NCBI GenBank assembly: GCA_964426545.1 | Contig: CAYRQP010000018.1 | Location: 1 to 40,776, forward strand | Origin: CAYRQP01 sp964426545 | GTDB taxonomy: Bacteria > Fermentibacterota > Fermentibacteria > Fermentibacterales > JCC-6 | DNA: 40,776 nt | Reading direction: 5' to 3' | Part shown: one piece after another, positions 15,912 through 24,333 of the stretch | How positions within the stretch are numbered: position 1 is the stretch's first letter | How the letters are laid out: each line of letters starts with the position of its first letter | Notes under the pieces: model-generated | Told to the model about the DNA's origin: nothing | Databases searched by the model: none | What the model saw: only the letters and a program-made list of their open reading frames with translations | Made by a program: the position numbers and the translations under genes

Positions 15912-18008
15912 ATGAAAAAAGAAAGAACAGCACCATTCGAAAGTAACTATGAATACCTGAAGGCGATGACGGAATCTTTGTCTATCCTCAGAAGTTCAGA
16001 ATCGAAGGTTAAAGCAGATACCAAACTCAAACAGATAAACAGACGCATCGCTATTACACTCAATAAAGGTAAAATAGACCTCCCGCTCGAACGCATTGCC
16101 GAAATATTCGAACTCGACCGTTTCGAAGTATTCACGCTCATAGCGGCACTTGTTCCCAGTATTTCCGGACAGTTCGAAGATATCGACGACATATTTCCAC
16201 GAAGTATAAACACACACGGCGTTCTGCACTTTCTCTGCGATTCATTCAGTGAGATAGTCGAAGCCAGAAAGTACTTCCTGCATGGAGGAAACCTGATTAA
16301 ACATGGACTCATCAGTTCACACGCAAGAGATTTTCAGAGTGAATCTGATTTCATGAATGCGGACATCGAAGTTCCCAGGAGAATATCTAATATGATATTC
16401 GGAGTGGATGACATGGATGATGAACTGCGCGATTATGTCTCTATTTCAGATGCTGAAACAAAGATTTCAGACGTGATTCTCCCTAAATCACTCAAACGTA
16501 CGGCTCTGAATGCAGTTAATGTTGACAGCGCCCTGCCATCGCCGATTGTCATTTTCGCCGGCGAATCCGGCACCGGAAAAACCACGCTTGCCCGAGCTAT
16601 TGCAAACTCACTTGGATATCGCTTCATGGAAATAGAAACTCCGATGATTCTTAAAAACAGATATTCAAGTATGGAGGAGCATATACGCAAAATATTCACT
16701 GAAGCATATCTTCAGAATGCTTTACTCTATTTCCATAACTTTGACGAGCTTCTCGAAAACAGGGATGATGACCTTGTTATTCGAAGGATATTCAAGGAAG
16801 CAAAACGTACTCCGTATCCTGTCATTCTCTCCGGAGGCAAGAAGACTATTTACTGTAATGACATGGATAAGCCGGTAAACGGGCACATCGCATTTCCTGT
16901 CCCGGATCCGGAAGCGAGGCTTGAAATATGGTCTCGGCTGCTTCCACCCAATGACAGTTTACTCGAAGAGTCAGAAATACACGAAGTTGCCGAACAATAT
17001 GAACTGACGGCTGGGGGAATCAAAAAAGCCATCAATAATGCACGTAATTTCAGGGACAACAACCCGGACAGACCTATGACCGGAGTTATCAGGAAGAGTC
17101 TTGAAATTAATTTGAAACACCAGGTATTAGCCCGAAACATTAGAAACGGAACCCTTCGCTCCCACCGCCGCAGTGGACCCTTTGGAGGATCAAAAAAAGA
17201 TGACGATGAACACTTGACAGAGGATATCACCCCATCCGTATCTCTCGATGATGTGATTCTCCCGCCTTCCCTGATGGAAGATGTCCGCAGCATAATAGCC
17301 GCTGCTGAAACACAGGACACTGTCTTCAATAAATGGGGGTTTGGTGAAAAGATCAGAATGGGGCAGTCCGTGACATCTGTTTTCTACGGCAAGAGTGGAA
17401 CGGGAAAAACATATACAGCGGAAGCGATTGCATTCGCCCTTGGAAGAAAACTAAAAACCATTCGCGCATCTGCTCTCACCAATAAGTATGTGGGTGAAAC
17501 GGAAAAGAATATTGCTGCTGTCTTCAAGGATGCAGACAGCGACTGCGTGCTCTTTTTCGATGAAGCAGATTCCTTCTTTCACGACAGACCTGAAGGAAGC
17601 GATTATCAGGTTATTTTTCTAAGCAGAGTAACCAATCTCCTGCTGAGAGAGATCGAACTGTTCAAGGGAGTCATCATTCTTGCAACGAACCGTCCGCTTG
17701 CACTCGATCCTGCCTTTGAACGCCGCATCAGGTACAAACTGGAATTTCCGCTTCCGGCTGCAGAAGCCAGAAAGAAAATATGGATGAAGAATTTTCCTGA
17801 TAAGGCGCCTATGGATGACGATGTGGATTTCGATTTCCTTGCTGAGAGGTTCGAATTTTCGGGTGGGCAAATCCGCAACTCGGTTGTTAGAGCCGCCTGT
17901 CTTGCAGCGGAAAGAGAGGAATGCATCACTCAGGATATCCTCCTTGAAGCGGCAGACAAAGAAAAGACATTCCGGGAGAAGTCTGTTGACATAGGATTCT
18001 GTGTTTGA
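15912..18008 (+). CDS. Tandem AAA+ ATPase (second module Afp15/CDC48-like)
   Basis: 698 residues from the ATG at 15912 (AGGTG ahead; the in-frame GTG at 15903 lies within that site). Residues 1-180 are helical and unrecognised. AAA module 1 has Walker A GESGTGKT (217-224) and an odd Walker B LLYFHNFDEL (271-280), and lacks a clear sensor Asn and arginine finger. Module 2 is complete: GKSGTGKT (493-500), CVLFFDEADS (545-554), ATNRP (591-595), Arg finger FERRIR (602-607), and FSGGQIRN (649-656). Module 2 resembles the ATPases accompanying extracellular contractile injection systems, but none of those structural genes is here. Likely a remodelling ATPase in which module 1 is regulatory and module 2 drives hydrolysis. 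Substrate unknown. Confidence 0.85.
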   Translation: MKKERTAPFESNYEYLKAMTESLSILRSSESKVKADTKLKQINRRIAITLNKGKIDLPLERIAEIFELDRFEVFTLIAALVPSISGQFEDIDDIFPRSINTHGVLHFLCDSFSEIVEARKYFLHGGNLIKHGLISSHARDFQSESDFMNADIEVPRRISNMIFGVDDMDDELRDYVSISDAETKISDVILPKSLKRTALNAVNVDSALPSPIVIFAGESGTGKTTLARAIANSLGYRFMEIETPMILKNRYSSMEEHIRKIFTEAYLQNALLYFHNFDELLENRDDDLVIRRIFKEAKRTPYPVILSGGKKTIYCNDMDKPVNGHIAFPVPDPEARLEIWSRLLPPNDSLLEESEIHEVAEQYELTAGGIKKAINNARNFRDNNPDRPMTGVIRKSLEINLKHQVLARNIRNGTLRSHRRSGPFGGSKKDDDEHLTEDITPSVSLDDVILPPSLMEDVRSIIAAAETQDTVFNKWGFGEKIRMGQSVTSVFYGKSGTGKTYTAEAIAFALGRKLKTIRASALTNKYVGETEKNIAAVFKDADSDCVLFFDEADSFFHDRPEGSDYQVIFLSRVTNLLLREIELFKGVIILATNRPLALDPAFERRIRYKLEFPLPAAEARKKIWMKNFPDKAPMDDDVDFDFLAERFEFSGGQIRNSVVRAACLAAEREECITQDILLEAADKEKTFREKSVDIGFCV

Positions 18009-18027
18009 CAGGGGATACATTCAAACT

Positions 18028-18050
18028 TATTCTATGCAGGGAATAGAATA
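18028..18050. repeat. Short inverted repeat ahead of the HD gene
   Basis: TATTCTAT (18028-18035) and ATAGAATA (18043-18050) are exact complements around a seven-base spacer. AT-rich and only 37 bases before the ATG at 18087, it could be an operator or a weak hairpin. It may be chance. Confidence 0.3.
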
Positions 18051-18086
18051 CATGATTAAAATACACATAATAGAATGGGTTAATTT

Positions 18087-18998
18087 ATGAAACGCTACTT
18101 TGTGACTGCCGATACTCGCAGAACAGCCCGGAACGGCAAGGAATTCTGCGTTCTCACACTTCGCTCTCCTTCGGGTGAAGCAATCGATGCCAAAAACTGG
18201 GACGGTACTATACCTCTCCTAAAGGGAAAGGTTATCGAAGCCGAACTCGAAAACCAACCATACCGCGGGCGCGACAGCTGGATAGTAAAAAATTGGCGGA
18301 TATCAGCAGTGCAGGATTGGAACTGGATACCCCCGGAAACAGTCTTCAGAAAACCAAGGGCTCACGAGTGGTATAAAGACAGACTTAAGAGACTAATAGA
18401 TGACGTTTTAGACACTAACCTTCGCAATATCCTCGATATACTTATTCTGAATCGATGGGATGACTTTATTTTCTGCCCGGCGGCATCAGCTATTCATAAT
18501 GCATACATTGGCGGACTGCTTCTTCATACCGTGCAGGTTGCTCTTCTTGGACAACATTTGTTTGATACTTACTACCGGTTTTTTCCGGTTCTGCGGCATG
18601 ACCTTGTCATAGCCGGATGCCTTCTTCACGACTGGGGCAAGATGTTCGAATACGAACATGCTCCTGACTCACCTGAACTGGGAGAACGAACTGAAGCAAT
18701 GCCCCTTACAGGGCACATTTCATTGTGTGTTCAGGCAATAAGCCGGCTGTACCCCGGTGAAGAGCCGTTGCCTGAAATAGTCAATGACCTTATTCACTGC
18801 GTTCAGTCACATCATCTCATTCTCGAATGGGGTTCCCCCACCACTCCGGCTCTCCCCGAAGCAATGCTGGTAGCTTATGCCGACAATACTGACGGCAGGC
18901 TCCAAACCGCAGTCGACCTCATCAGAAACAACCCGGAGGATACAATGATTCGAAATCACTGGGACTGTTCGACGGTCATAGTTCGGGGTCGGACTTAG
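18087..18998 (+). CDS. OB-fold/HD-domain protein, YhaM-like 3'-5' exoribonuclease
   Basis: 303 residues. Residues 1-75 look like an OB fold (KEFCVLTLRSPSG, then KGKVIEAELENQPYRG). Residues about 130-270 are an HD hydrolase domain with IHNAYIGGLLLHT (136-148), LLHDWGK, a later HIS and a QSHH stretch, matching the metal-binding order of YhaM/CBF1-type nucleases. YhaM trims RNA 3' ends. It lies 78 bp after the AAA+ gene on the same strand and may share its transcript. A nucleotide phosphohydrolase role is the alternative. Confidence 0.8.
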   Translation: MKRYFVTADTRRTARNGKEFCVLTLRSPSGEAIDAKNWDGTIPLLKGKVIEAELENQPYRGRDSWIVKNWRISAVQDWNWIPPETVFRKPRAHEWYKDRLKRLIDDVLDTNLRNILDILILNRWDDFIFCPAASAIHNAYIGGLLLHTVQVALLGQHLFDTYYRFFPVLRHDLVIAGCLLHDWGKMFEYEHAPDSPELGERTEAMPLTGHISLCVQAISRLYPGEEPLPEIVNDLIHCVQSHHLILEWGSPTTPALPEAMLVAYADNTDGRLQTAVDLIRNNPEDTMIRNHWDCSTVIVRGRT

Positions 18999-19095
18999 AA
19001 CCCAACGTTTGTGAGTGAAATATACTCTAATAAAACTACGTTGATATTTGCGCCTTTCGGAATTACTACTCTGTAGATTCGAAAATCCGCAAAGG

Positions 19096-19124
19096 TTGAC
19101 TTTGTTCCTTTTCGTTCTTATTCA
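19096..19124 (+). promoter_or_regulatory. Sigma-70-like promoter of the MazG-phosphodiesterase-flippase operon
   Basis: TTGACT (19096-19101), 17 bases, TATTCA (19119-19124), only 26 bases before the ATG at 19151. AAAGGAA between them serves as ribosome site. Confidence 0.55.
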
Positions 19125-19150
19125 AAGCGAAACAGAACGAAAGGAATACT

Positions 19151-19492
19151 ATGCTGGATAAATTGAAGACGAAAATTATCGATTTCAGAAATGTCCGAAA
19201 CTGGGAGCAGTTTCATTCCCCGAAGAACATAGCCGAAGGTATCTGTATCGAGTCCGCAGAATTGCTGGAGAATTTCTTATGGAAAACAAATGAAGAATCG
19301 AGAAGTCTCTCGGATGATGAGATTCATGATGCAGGAGAAGAAATTGCAGACATTGCAATATATCTGCTTCTTCTCTCGCACGACCTCGGGCTGGACTTCG
19401 AAGAGATAATCAGCCTAAAACTGGCTAAAAACGCTGAAAAATATCCAATAGAGAAATGCCGTGGAAACGCCAAAAAATACACTGACCTCTGA
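19151..19492 (+). CDS. MazG-like nucleotide pyrophosphohydrolase
   Basis: 113 residues of the all-alpha NTP pyrophosphatase superfamily (dCTPase/RS21-C6 branch). The metal-binding E-x2-E ... E-x2-D pattern appears as ESAELLE (35-41) and EEIADIAIY (63-71). The enzyme removes pyrophosphate from (d)NTPs, typically non-canonical or excess ones. ATG with AAAGGAATACT ahead. It is the first gene of a tight run; the next starts 15 bp after its stop. Why it is joined to lipid-type genes is unclear. Confidence 0.88.
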   Translation: MLDKLKTKIIDFRNVRNWEQFHSPKNIAEGICIESAELLENFLWKTNEESRSLSDDEIHDAGEEIADIAIYLLLLSHDLGLDFEEIISLKLAKNAEKYPIEKCRGNAKKYTDL

Positions 19493-19507
19493 TCCCGCAA
19501 GGGGAAT

Positions 19508-20911
19508 ATGAAAACCTGTCTTTTCTACCTGATCGACGGTGCCCGTCCTGATGTCATGCGGCACCTCATGGACAGGGGAAAACTCCCGAACATAAAGAAA
19601 TCTGTGGCTGATCCGGGAGTTTTTACGACTGCTTCATCATGTTTCACGACAACAACGGGACCTGCCTATCTGCCTTTCCTTCTGGGTTGTTTTCCCGGTA
19701 CAGTCGATGTTCCGGGCATACGATGGCTCGACAAAAGAGAATTTTCCCGCAGGAAACTTGGGAAAGACCGCCTGCGCAGTTACAACGGCATAGAAGGTCC
19801 CTTCTTCAACAGTGACCTGCCGGCAGACCGCCCGACTCTTCACGAACTCTTCGGCAATTCCCGAAATATATATTCCATGATTACAAGGTCGCTGAAAAAG
19901 GACAGAAATATCACGGCAGGTTCCAAACTGTGTTATTACTTAACGGCCCATTTAAACGACAAATGGCATCCTGTGGATGCAGACGGACAGAAAAAACTGT
20001 TAAAGTCTCTTGACTGTGATCCTGATTTCATCTTTGCAGTCTTCCCTGCAGTAGACAGTTTCTCCCACATACACGGACCGGAGTCGCCCGATACTATTCT
20101 TGCATACCGCAACGTCGACAGATATATCGGCGAAGCAGTCGAGAAGTTGAAAAGCCGGGGCAGACTGGATGATACACTGATCATCATATCCTCCGATCAT
20201 GGTTTAACTGCTACTCACACACACTTCGACCTTGCTCTCTTCTTCAAGGACCGCGGTCTGGAAACTCTCTACTACCCCATTATCTGGAACACGGAACCGG
20301 ATGTATCCGTGATGATTTCCGGTAATGCAATGGGGCATGTGTATCTGCATAACATGATACCCGACCGGCCGCTTTTCGGCAGGGAAATACATGATTCGAT
20401 GGGAAACCTGTTCCATGAACTGCTTTCAAGGGTGGAAGTCGATTTTCTGGCATGGCGGGAGTCTTCGCACAGCTGTTCAGTTGAGTCTTCGCACGGAAGG
20501 GCTCTGATTGAACGAACTGAAGCAGGATATACCTACACCCCACACACGGGTGACCCTTTGGGACTGGGCTTCTTAATCGCTCCCCTCAATTCTCTTGATA
20601 CGCTTTCCGCAACTGTGAGTACTGAATATCCGGATGCTCTTGTTCAGATGATTCAAATCTTCGAATCGGACCGTACCGGAGATCTCATAGTAACAGCAAA
20701 GAACGGTTATGACCTGCGGGATAAATGGGAATGGCCCGAACATCACGGAACACATGGCGCCTTATGCAAAGAACACATGACGGTTCCTCTTATAGTGAAT
20801 CGGCAGGGGTGGGATTCGAGACCTGCCCGAACAGCCGACCTGTTCCCGTCCATCCTGAAGTGGGCGGAAAAGAGAATTCCCCCGGATATAGACGGAGTGT
20901 CTCTTGTCTGA
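19508..20911 (+). CDS. Alkaline-phosphatase-superfamily phosphodiesterase (NPP-like)
   Basis: 467 residues. First metal ligand D10 in LIDGARPDV, presumed Thr nucleophile in FTTTTGPAYLPF (46-57), then ISSDHGLTATHTHFD with the second metal set, and a C-terminal EHHGTHGALCKEH. This is the pattern of type I phosphodiesterase/nucleotide pyrophosphatase or phosphonoacetate hydrolase relatives. No signal peptide, so probably cytoplasmic. AAGGGGAAT precedes the ATG, and the stop overlaps the TTG start of the flippase-like gene. The partner genes suggest a lipid-phosphate or glycolipid substrate; that is inference. Confidence 0.85.
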   Translation: MKTCLFYLIDGARPDVMRHLMDRGKLPNIKKSVADPGVFTTASSCFTTTTGPAYLPFLLGCFPGTVDVPGIRWLDKREFSRRKLGKDRLRSYNGIEGPFFNSDLPADRPTLHELFGNSRNIYSMITRSLKKDRNITAGSKLCYYLTAHLNDKWHPVDADGQKKLLKSLDCDPDFIFAVFPAVDSFSHIHGPESPDTILAYRNVDRYIGEAVEKLKSRGRLDDTLIIISSDHGLTATHTHFDLALFFKDRGLETLYYPIIWNTEPDVSVMISGNAMGHVYLHNMIPDRPLFGREIHDSMGNLFHELLSRVEVDFLAWRESSHSCSVESSHGRALIERTEAGYTYTPHTGDPLGLGFLIAPLNSLDTLSATVSTEYPDALVQMIQIFESDRTGDLIVTAKNGYDLRDKWEWPEHHGTHGALCKEHMTVPLIVNRQGWDSRPARTADLFPSILKWAEKRIPPDIDGVSLV

Positions 20912-22025
20912 TTTGCAAAGTGACCCCGAGGATTTAGAAATCACCTCTCATAATTCAGACGACAACCGACAACATCCTGATTCGGAAAAAGTATTCGACA
21001 ACAGGAAGATTAGAAAAGGTCTCTTCCTCTTCATTACTATTTCGATAGCAGCTCTGACCGGAATATTTCTCTACACAAACACGGGTGATACCATGGGTGC
21101 GCTGAAACACATACAGGTAAAATTCATTCTCCTTGTGTTCGTGCTTTCCCTTTTGGACATGACTCTCGGAGCCCTTCGAAATCATATCTTCTTCGTAAAA
21201 TTGAAAAAGAGTCTGAAGTTTTCTGTCAGTTTCCGTGCCAATCTTGCCAATATTTTCATGGGTGCGGTTACCCCATCCCAGAGCGGAGGCGGTCCTGCAC
21301 AGATTTATGTGTATTACAGGGCGGGGGTCTCCGTTGGCAAGTCTATTTCTGTCAGTATTCTGAATTACCTTGCGACATTAATCTTTTTCGTAGGAGCAGC
21401 AGGATATTCTCTGCACGTTTTAAGCGATTCCTTCAGTGAAACAATGCATAACCTTGTCCTCTTCTGTTTTTTCGTCTTCCTCATTCAACTGTTTCTTTTC
21501 ATCTTCATTGTCTGGAAGCCCGACCTTGCCATAGCCATTACCGACAAACTTGCAGAAAAACTCACAAGGTGGTTCCCAACACACGAAGAACGAATCAGCA
21601 GAATCAGCGGTAGACTTGTAAAAGAAGTTACGGCGTATAAGTCATCCTGCCGTCTTTTCCTGAAAGAACATCCGCATATTCCTGTACTTGCAGTTTTCAT
21701 CACCTGCGTTCTTTATCTGAACAAGTTCATACTCGCATATTTCATTCTGGAAGGACTTGGTGTATCTGCGGACTTAACTACCGTTCTCAGCATCCAGGCA
21801 CTCGTGCTTTTCATCTCCTATTTCTCGCCAAGTCCGGGGGCAAGCGGTATTGCAGAACTCAGCATAGCCGCTCTCATGGTATCTGTAATGACTGAAGACC
21901 TGCTGGGTGTATTCACTCTTCTGCAGCGTTTTTTCATACTTTACATTCCGGTCATCCTCGGAGCATTCGTGGTTGCCGACGAATTGCGAAATTCCACCCA
22001 ACTTAACAACACTCGGAAGGATTAG
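20904..22025 (+). CDS. LPG-synthase N-domain/UPF0104-type integral membrane protein
   Basis: 373 residues: a polar N-terminal stretch (1-40) and about eight hydrophobic segments. The signature GAVTPSQSGGGPAQIYVYYRA (within about 119-140) and the late FSPSPGASGIAELS match the membrane domain of MprF/AglD/YbhN, a family of lipid flippases or lipid-linked transferases. The start is TTG at 20904 with GGAG six bases ahead, overlapping the previous gene by eight bases. The next gene starts four bases after its stop, so all three are co-translated. No aminoacyl-transferase domain is attached, so lysyl-PG synthesis is not indicated. Confidence 0.87.
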   Translation: MSDLQSDPEDLEITSHNSDDNRQHPDSEKVFDNRKIRKGLFLFITISIAALTGIFLYTNTGDTMGALKHIQVKFILLVFVLSLLDMTLGALRNHIFFVKLKKSLKFSVSFRANLANIFMGAVTPSQSGGGPAQIYVYYRAGVSVGKSISVSILNYLATLIFFVGAAGYSLHVLSDSFSETMHNLVLFCFFVFLIQLFLFIFIVWKPDLAIAITDKLAEKLTRWFPTHEERISRISGRLVKEVTAYKSSCRLFLKEHPHIPVLAVFITCVLYLNKFILAYFILEGLGVSADLTTVLSIQALVLFISYFSPSPGASGIAELSIAALMVSVMTEDLLGVFTLLQRFFILYIPVILGAFVVADELRNSTQLNNTRKD

Positions 22026-22029
22026 AGTA

Positions 22030-23340
22030 TTGCATAAGCAAAAAATAGACAGAGTCATTGAACAGCTGAAAGAACACCGGAGTACGGGTCCAGTATCATT
22101 TAGAAAAAAGACAGTATCTCACGAAGTGCCGAAACTGTTCGACAAGCGGTATTCGGATGAGAAAATCGATATAAGTGATTTGACTGAAGTTATCTCGATC
22201 GATACCGAAGCGCAGACTTGTACAGCAGAACCCGGCATTACTTTTGCAGACCTTGTGAAAGCAACCATGAAGCATGGACTTGTCCCTATCGTAGTGCCGG
22301 AACTGGAGACTATCACAATAGGCGGAGCGGTTGCGGGATGTTCGCTTGAATCCATGTCATTCAGGTATGGCGGATTCCATGATACCTGTCTCGAATATGA
22401 GATAATTACTGCAAACGGCGATGTACTGACATGCACTCCGGATAATGAGCACAGCCTGCTGTTTCAAATGGTACACGGTACATTCGGCACCCTGGGCATT
22501 ATTTCACAGTTGAAATTCAGACTCATCCCGTCCAAACCGTTCGTAAAGGTAACCTTTGAGCAGTTCGATACTCTCGCAGACTATAAATCTGCAATATGGG
22601 AACACTACAGGAATCAGGATGTTGATTTTATGGATGGAATAATCCACACGCCTTCCAAATATGTACTCAGTACGGCGAATTTCGTCGACAGCGCTCCCTA
22701 CACACATAAGTACAACTGGACAAGAATCTATTACAAAAGTACGGGAGAACGGAAAGAAGATTATCTCGAAACGCCATACTATTTCTTCAGATACAACAAT
22801 GGCGTAACAAATGTGAATCCCAAATCATTTATCGCCAGGCTCCTTATCGGGAAACTCACCAACTCGACCCGAACACTGAAGTTTGTAGATAGATTTCGGA
22901 GATTTATCCCAGAGCATAAGATACCTGTCACAATGGATATGTTCATACCTTTTTCAAAAGTCAGCAGTTTTATGGAATGGTACGAAAAAGAAATTGGCCA
23001 CTTTCCGCTCTGGTGCGTACCGTACAAAGCCGTCCGCAAATATGAATGGCTCTCTTCTGAACTGTTGAATAAGACAGACGATGAACTCTTTATCGACCTC
23101 GCCGTCTACGGCATGCCGAAGGATAAGGATAAGAACTATTACAGGATGTTCGAAGAAAAACTACTGGAAATCGACGGTATTAAGACTCTTATCTCGAATA
23201 ATTATTACTCTGAGACAGATTTCTGGAAGACCTGGAATAAAGAAAATTACTATGCGGTTAAACAAAGGACCGATCCGGATAATATTTTTCGCAACCTTTA
23301 CACGAAAACCTGCAGAACCGTTATGGGGCTGGAAGAATAG
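22030..23340 (+). CDS. FAD-binding oxidoreductase, DHCR24/DWARF1-like
   Basis: 436 residues from TTG at 22030 (GGAAGG nine bases ahead, four bases after the preceding stop); the open frame extends further upstream but only inside the flippase gene. The PCMH FAD domain covers about 40-190, with EVISIDTEAQTCTAEPG, the Gly-rich TIGGAVAGCSLES and the closing GTFGTLGIISQLKFRL. The C-terminal half resembles delta24-sterol reductase relatives, soluble FAD enzymes that reduce isolated double bonds of sterol or isoprenoid chains. No sterol genes are visible, so the substrate is more likely an isoprenoid or polyprenyl lipid. Generic FAD-linked oxidase is the fallback name. Confidence 0.85.
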   Translation: MHKQKIDRVIEQLKEHRSTGPVSFRKKTVSHEVPKLFDKRYSDEKIDISDLTEVISIDTEAQTCTAEPGITFADLVKATMKHGLVPIVVPELETITIGGAVAGCSLESMSFRYGGFHDTCLEYEIITANGDVLTCTPDNEHSLLFQMVHGTFGTLGIISQLKFRLIPSKPFVKVTFEQFDTLADYKSAIWEHYRNQDVDFMDGIIHTPSKYVLSTANFVDSAPYTHKYNWTRIYYKSTGERKEDYLETPYYFFRYNNGVTNVNPKSFIARLLIGKLTNSTRTLKFVDRFRRFIPEHKIPVTMDMFIPFSKVSSFMEWYEKEIGHFPLWCVPYKAVRKYEWLSSELLNKTDDELFIDLAVYGMPKDKDKNYYRMFEEKLLEIDGIKTLISNNYYSETDFWKTWNKENYYAVKQRTDPDNIFRNLYTKTCRTVMGLEE

Positions 23341-23422
23341 AATTGTCAATATTATTTTGATGATTTTACTGTCAATATTCTGACGTATGTTTAAAATACC
23401 CTTCGATCAAAGGTGATTTCGA

Positions 23423-24256
23423 TTACAAAACTCTCCTCGCAGAATGATACCTGCGTGTATAGTTCGAATGGCTAAGGGGGGTTATGACAACGCCCCTGTC
23501 GAGATATGAAGAACAGTGGATGAATTCTCCGTCTCCCAGATACAAACCCGTGTGACTGGGATTATGAAAAATTAGTATATCACCCGGCAACAGATCTTCT
23601 TTGCTCACAAATGCGCCGAATGTCTCTAAACTGGAAACCGTCCTGGGTAGTGAGATTCCGTGATCATAATAAACTCTGTAGGTAAGCCCCGTGCAGTCGA
23701 AACCGGTCCCATCGATACCGCCTTCCACATACGGAACCCCAAGATATGCTATTGCATCTGTCAGAATGCTGTCGACGCGAGTGAGCGGATCCGTGGATGA
23801 ACATTCCGTATCATCTCCTTCGAGTGGGGACAATGTGTTTTCGTCAATCAGAAGAGAATTATCATTCAGGGCTTTCTCCAAATGTTCAGTCGACCAGTTT
23901 CCTTCATGCCTGCCTATTCCGTGCATGAACAGCGGGAAATGAACAAAGTCTATCTTCTCACCATCTATCATCGCTGAGTATTTTCCATTGATTACCACAG
24001 CAAAAGGAAAATGGGTGGAGGGAAGATTGTATTCTTCAATGATACCGGTTGAAGAAGAGTCGGTAATCAGGTAGTATTTGATTTCATAAGTATCAGAGTA
24101 TTGCGCTATTACGGGATAAACCTCTTCGAGAGTCACCAGCGAAGGCGACATATCCTTATGAAAGATCTCTATTTTATCCACAATACTCTCCCCCGTGGAA
24201 ACCGCTGCAACAAACAGTATCAATAACATCGACAACATTTTCAACCTATCTCCCAT
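23423..24256 (-). CDS. Secreted thioredoxin-fold/NlpC-P60 cell-wall hydrolase
   Basis: About 277 residues from ATG at 24256. The seventh codon, ATG at 24238, has a better ribosome site (GGGAGATAGG) but loses the basic n-region, so the start is uncertain. Signal peptide MLSMLLILFVAAVSTG. Residues about 25-140 look like a thioredoxin fold (DKIEIFHKDMSP, THFPFAVVINGKY) with no CxxC. Residues about 160-277 are NlpC/P60: catalytic Cys in GFDCTGLTYRVY, His in PSHTGLYLGDG, then EFIHCSS. It should cut peptide bonds in peptidoglycan stems. The upstream open frame runs through the inverted repeat at 24260-24333, so the longer start at 24310 is rejected. Convergent with the DHCR24-like gene. Confidence 0.85.
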   Translation of the reverse strand: MGDRLKMLSMLLILFVAAVSTGESIVDKIEIFHKDMSPSLVTLEEVYPVIAQYSDTYEIKYYLITDSSSTGIIEEYNLPSTHFPFAVVINGKYSAMIDGEKIDFVHFPLFMHGIGRHEGNWSTEHLEKALNDNSLLIDENTLSPLEGDDTECSSTDPLTRVDSILTDAIAYLGVPYVEGGIDGTGFDCTGLTYRVYYDHGISLPRTVSSLETFGAFVSKEDLLPGDILIFHNPSHTGLYLGDGEFIHCSSYLDRGVVITPLSHSNYTRRYHSARRVL

Positions 24257-24259
24257 AAT

Positions 24260-24333
24260 TAAGGTGCCAGGACACTTAATTATTGTATCAATCCTGCGTA
24301 GTCTGTGCAATAATTAAGTGTCCTGGCACCTTA
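24260..24333. repeat. REP-like inverted repeat with 26-base arms
   Basis: Arms 24260-24285 and 24308-24333 are exact complements around a 22-base loop; the arm begins TAAGGTGCCAGGACAC. The right arm supplies the last five codons and the stop of the ApgM-type gene. The GGTGCCAGG...CACTT core is shared with 32043-32126. Such elements are commonly moved by RAYT (TnpA-REP) transposases; none is in the window. Confidence 0.85.

Noticed and set aside
15912..18998. Extracellular contractile injection system locus
   Set aside because: Only an ATPase of that type is present; no sheath, tube, baseplate or spike genes nearby.
23344..23386. Two copies of GTCAATATT as a functional direct repeat or terminator
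   Set aside because: Short, AT-rich and without hairpin symmetry; probably chance between convergent genes.
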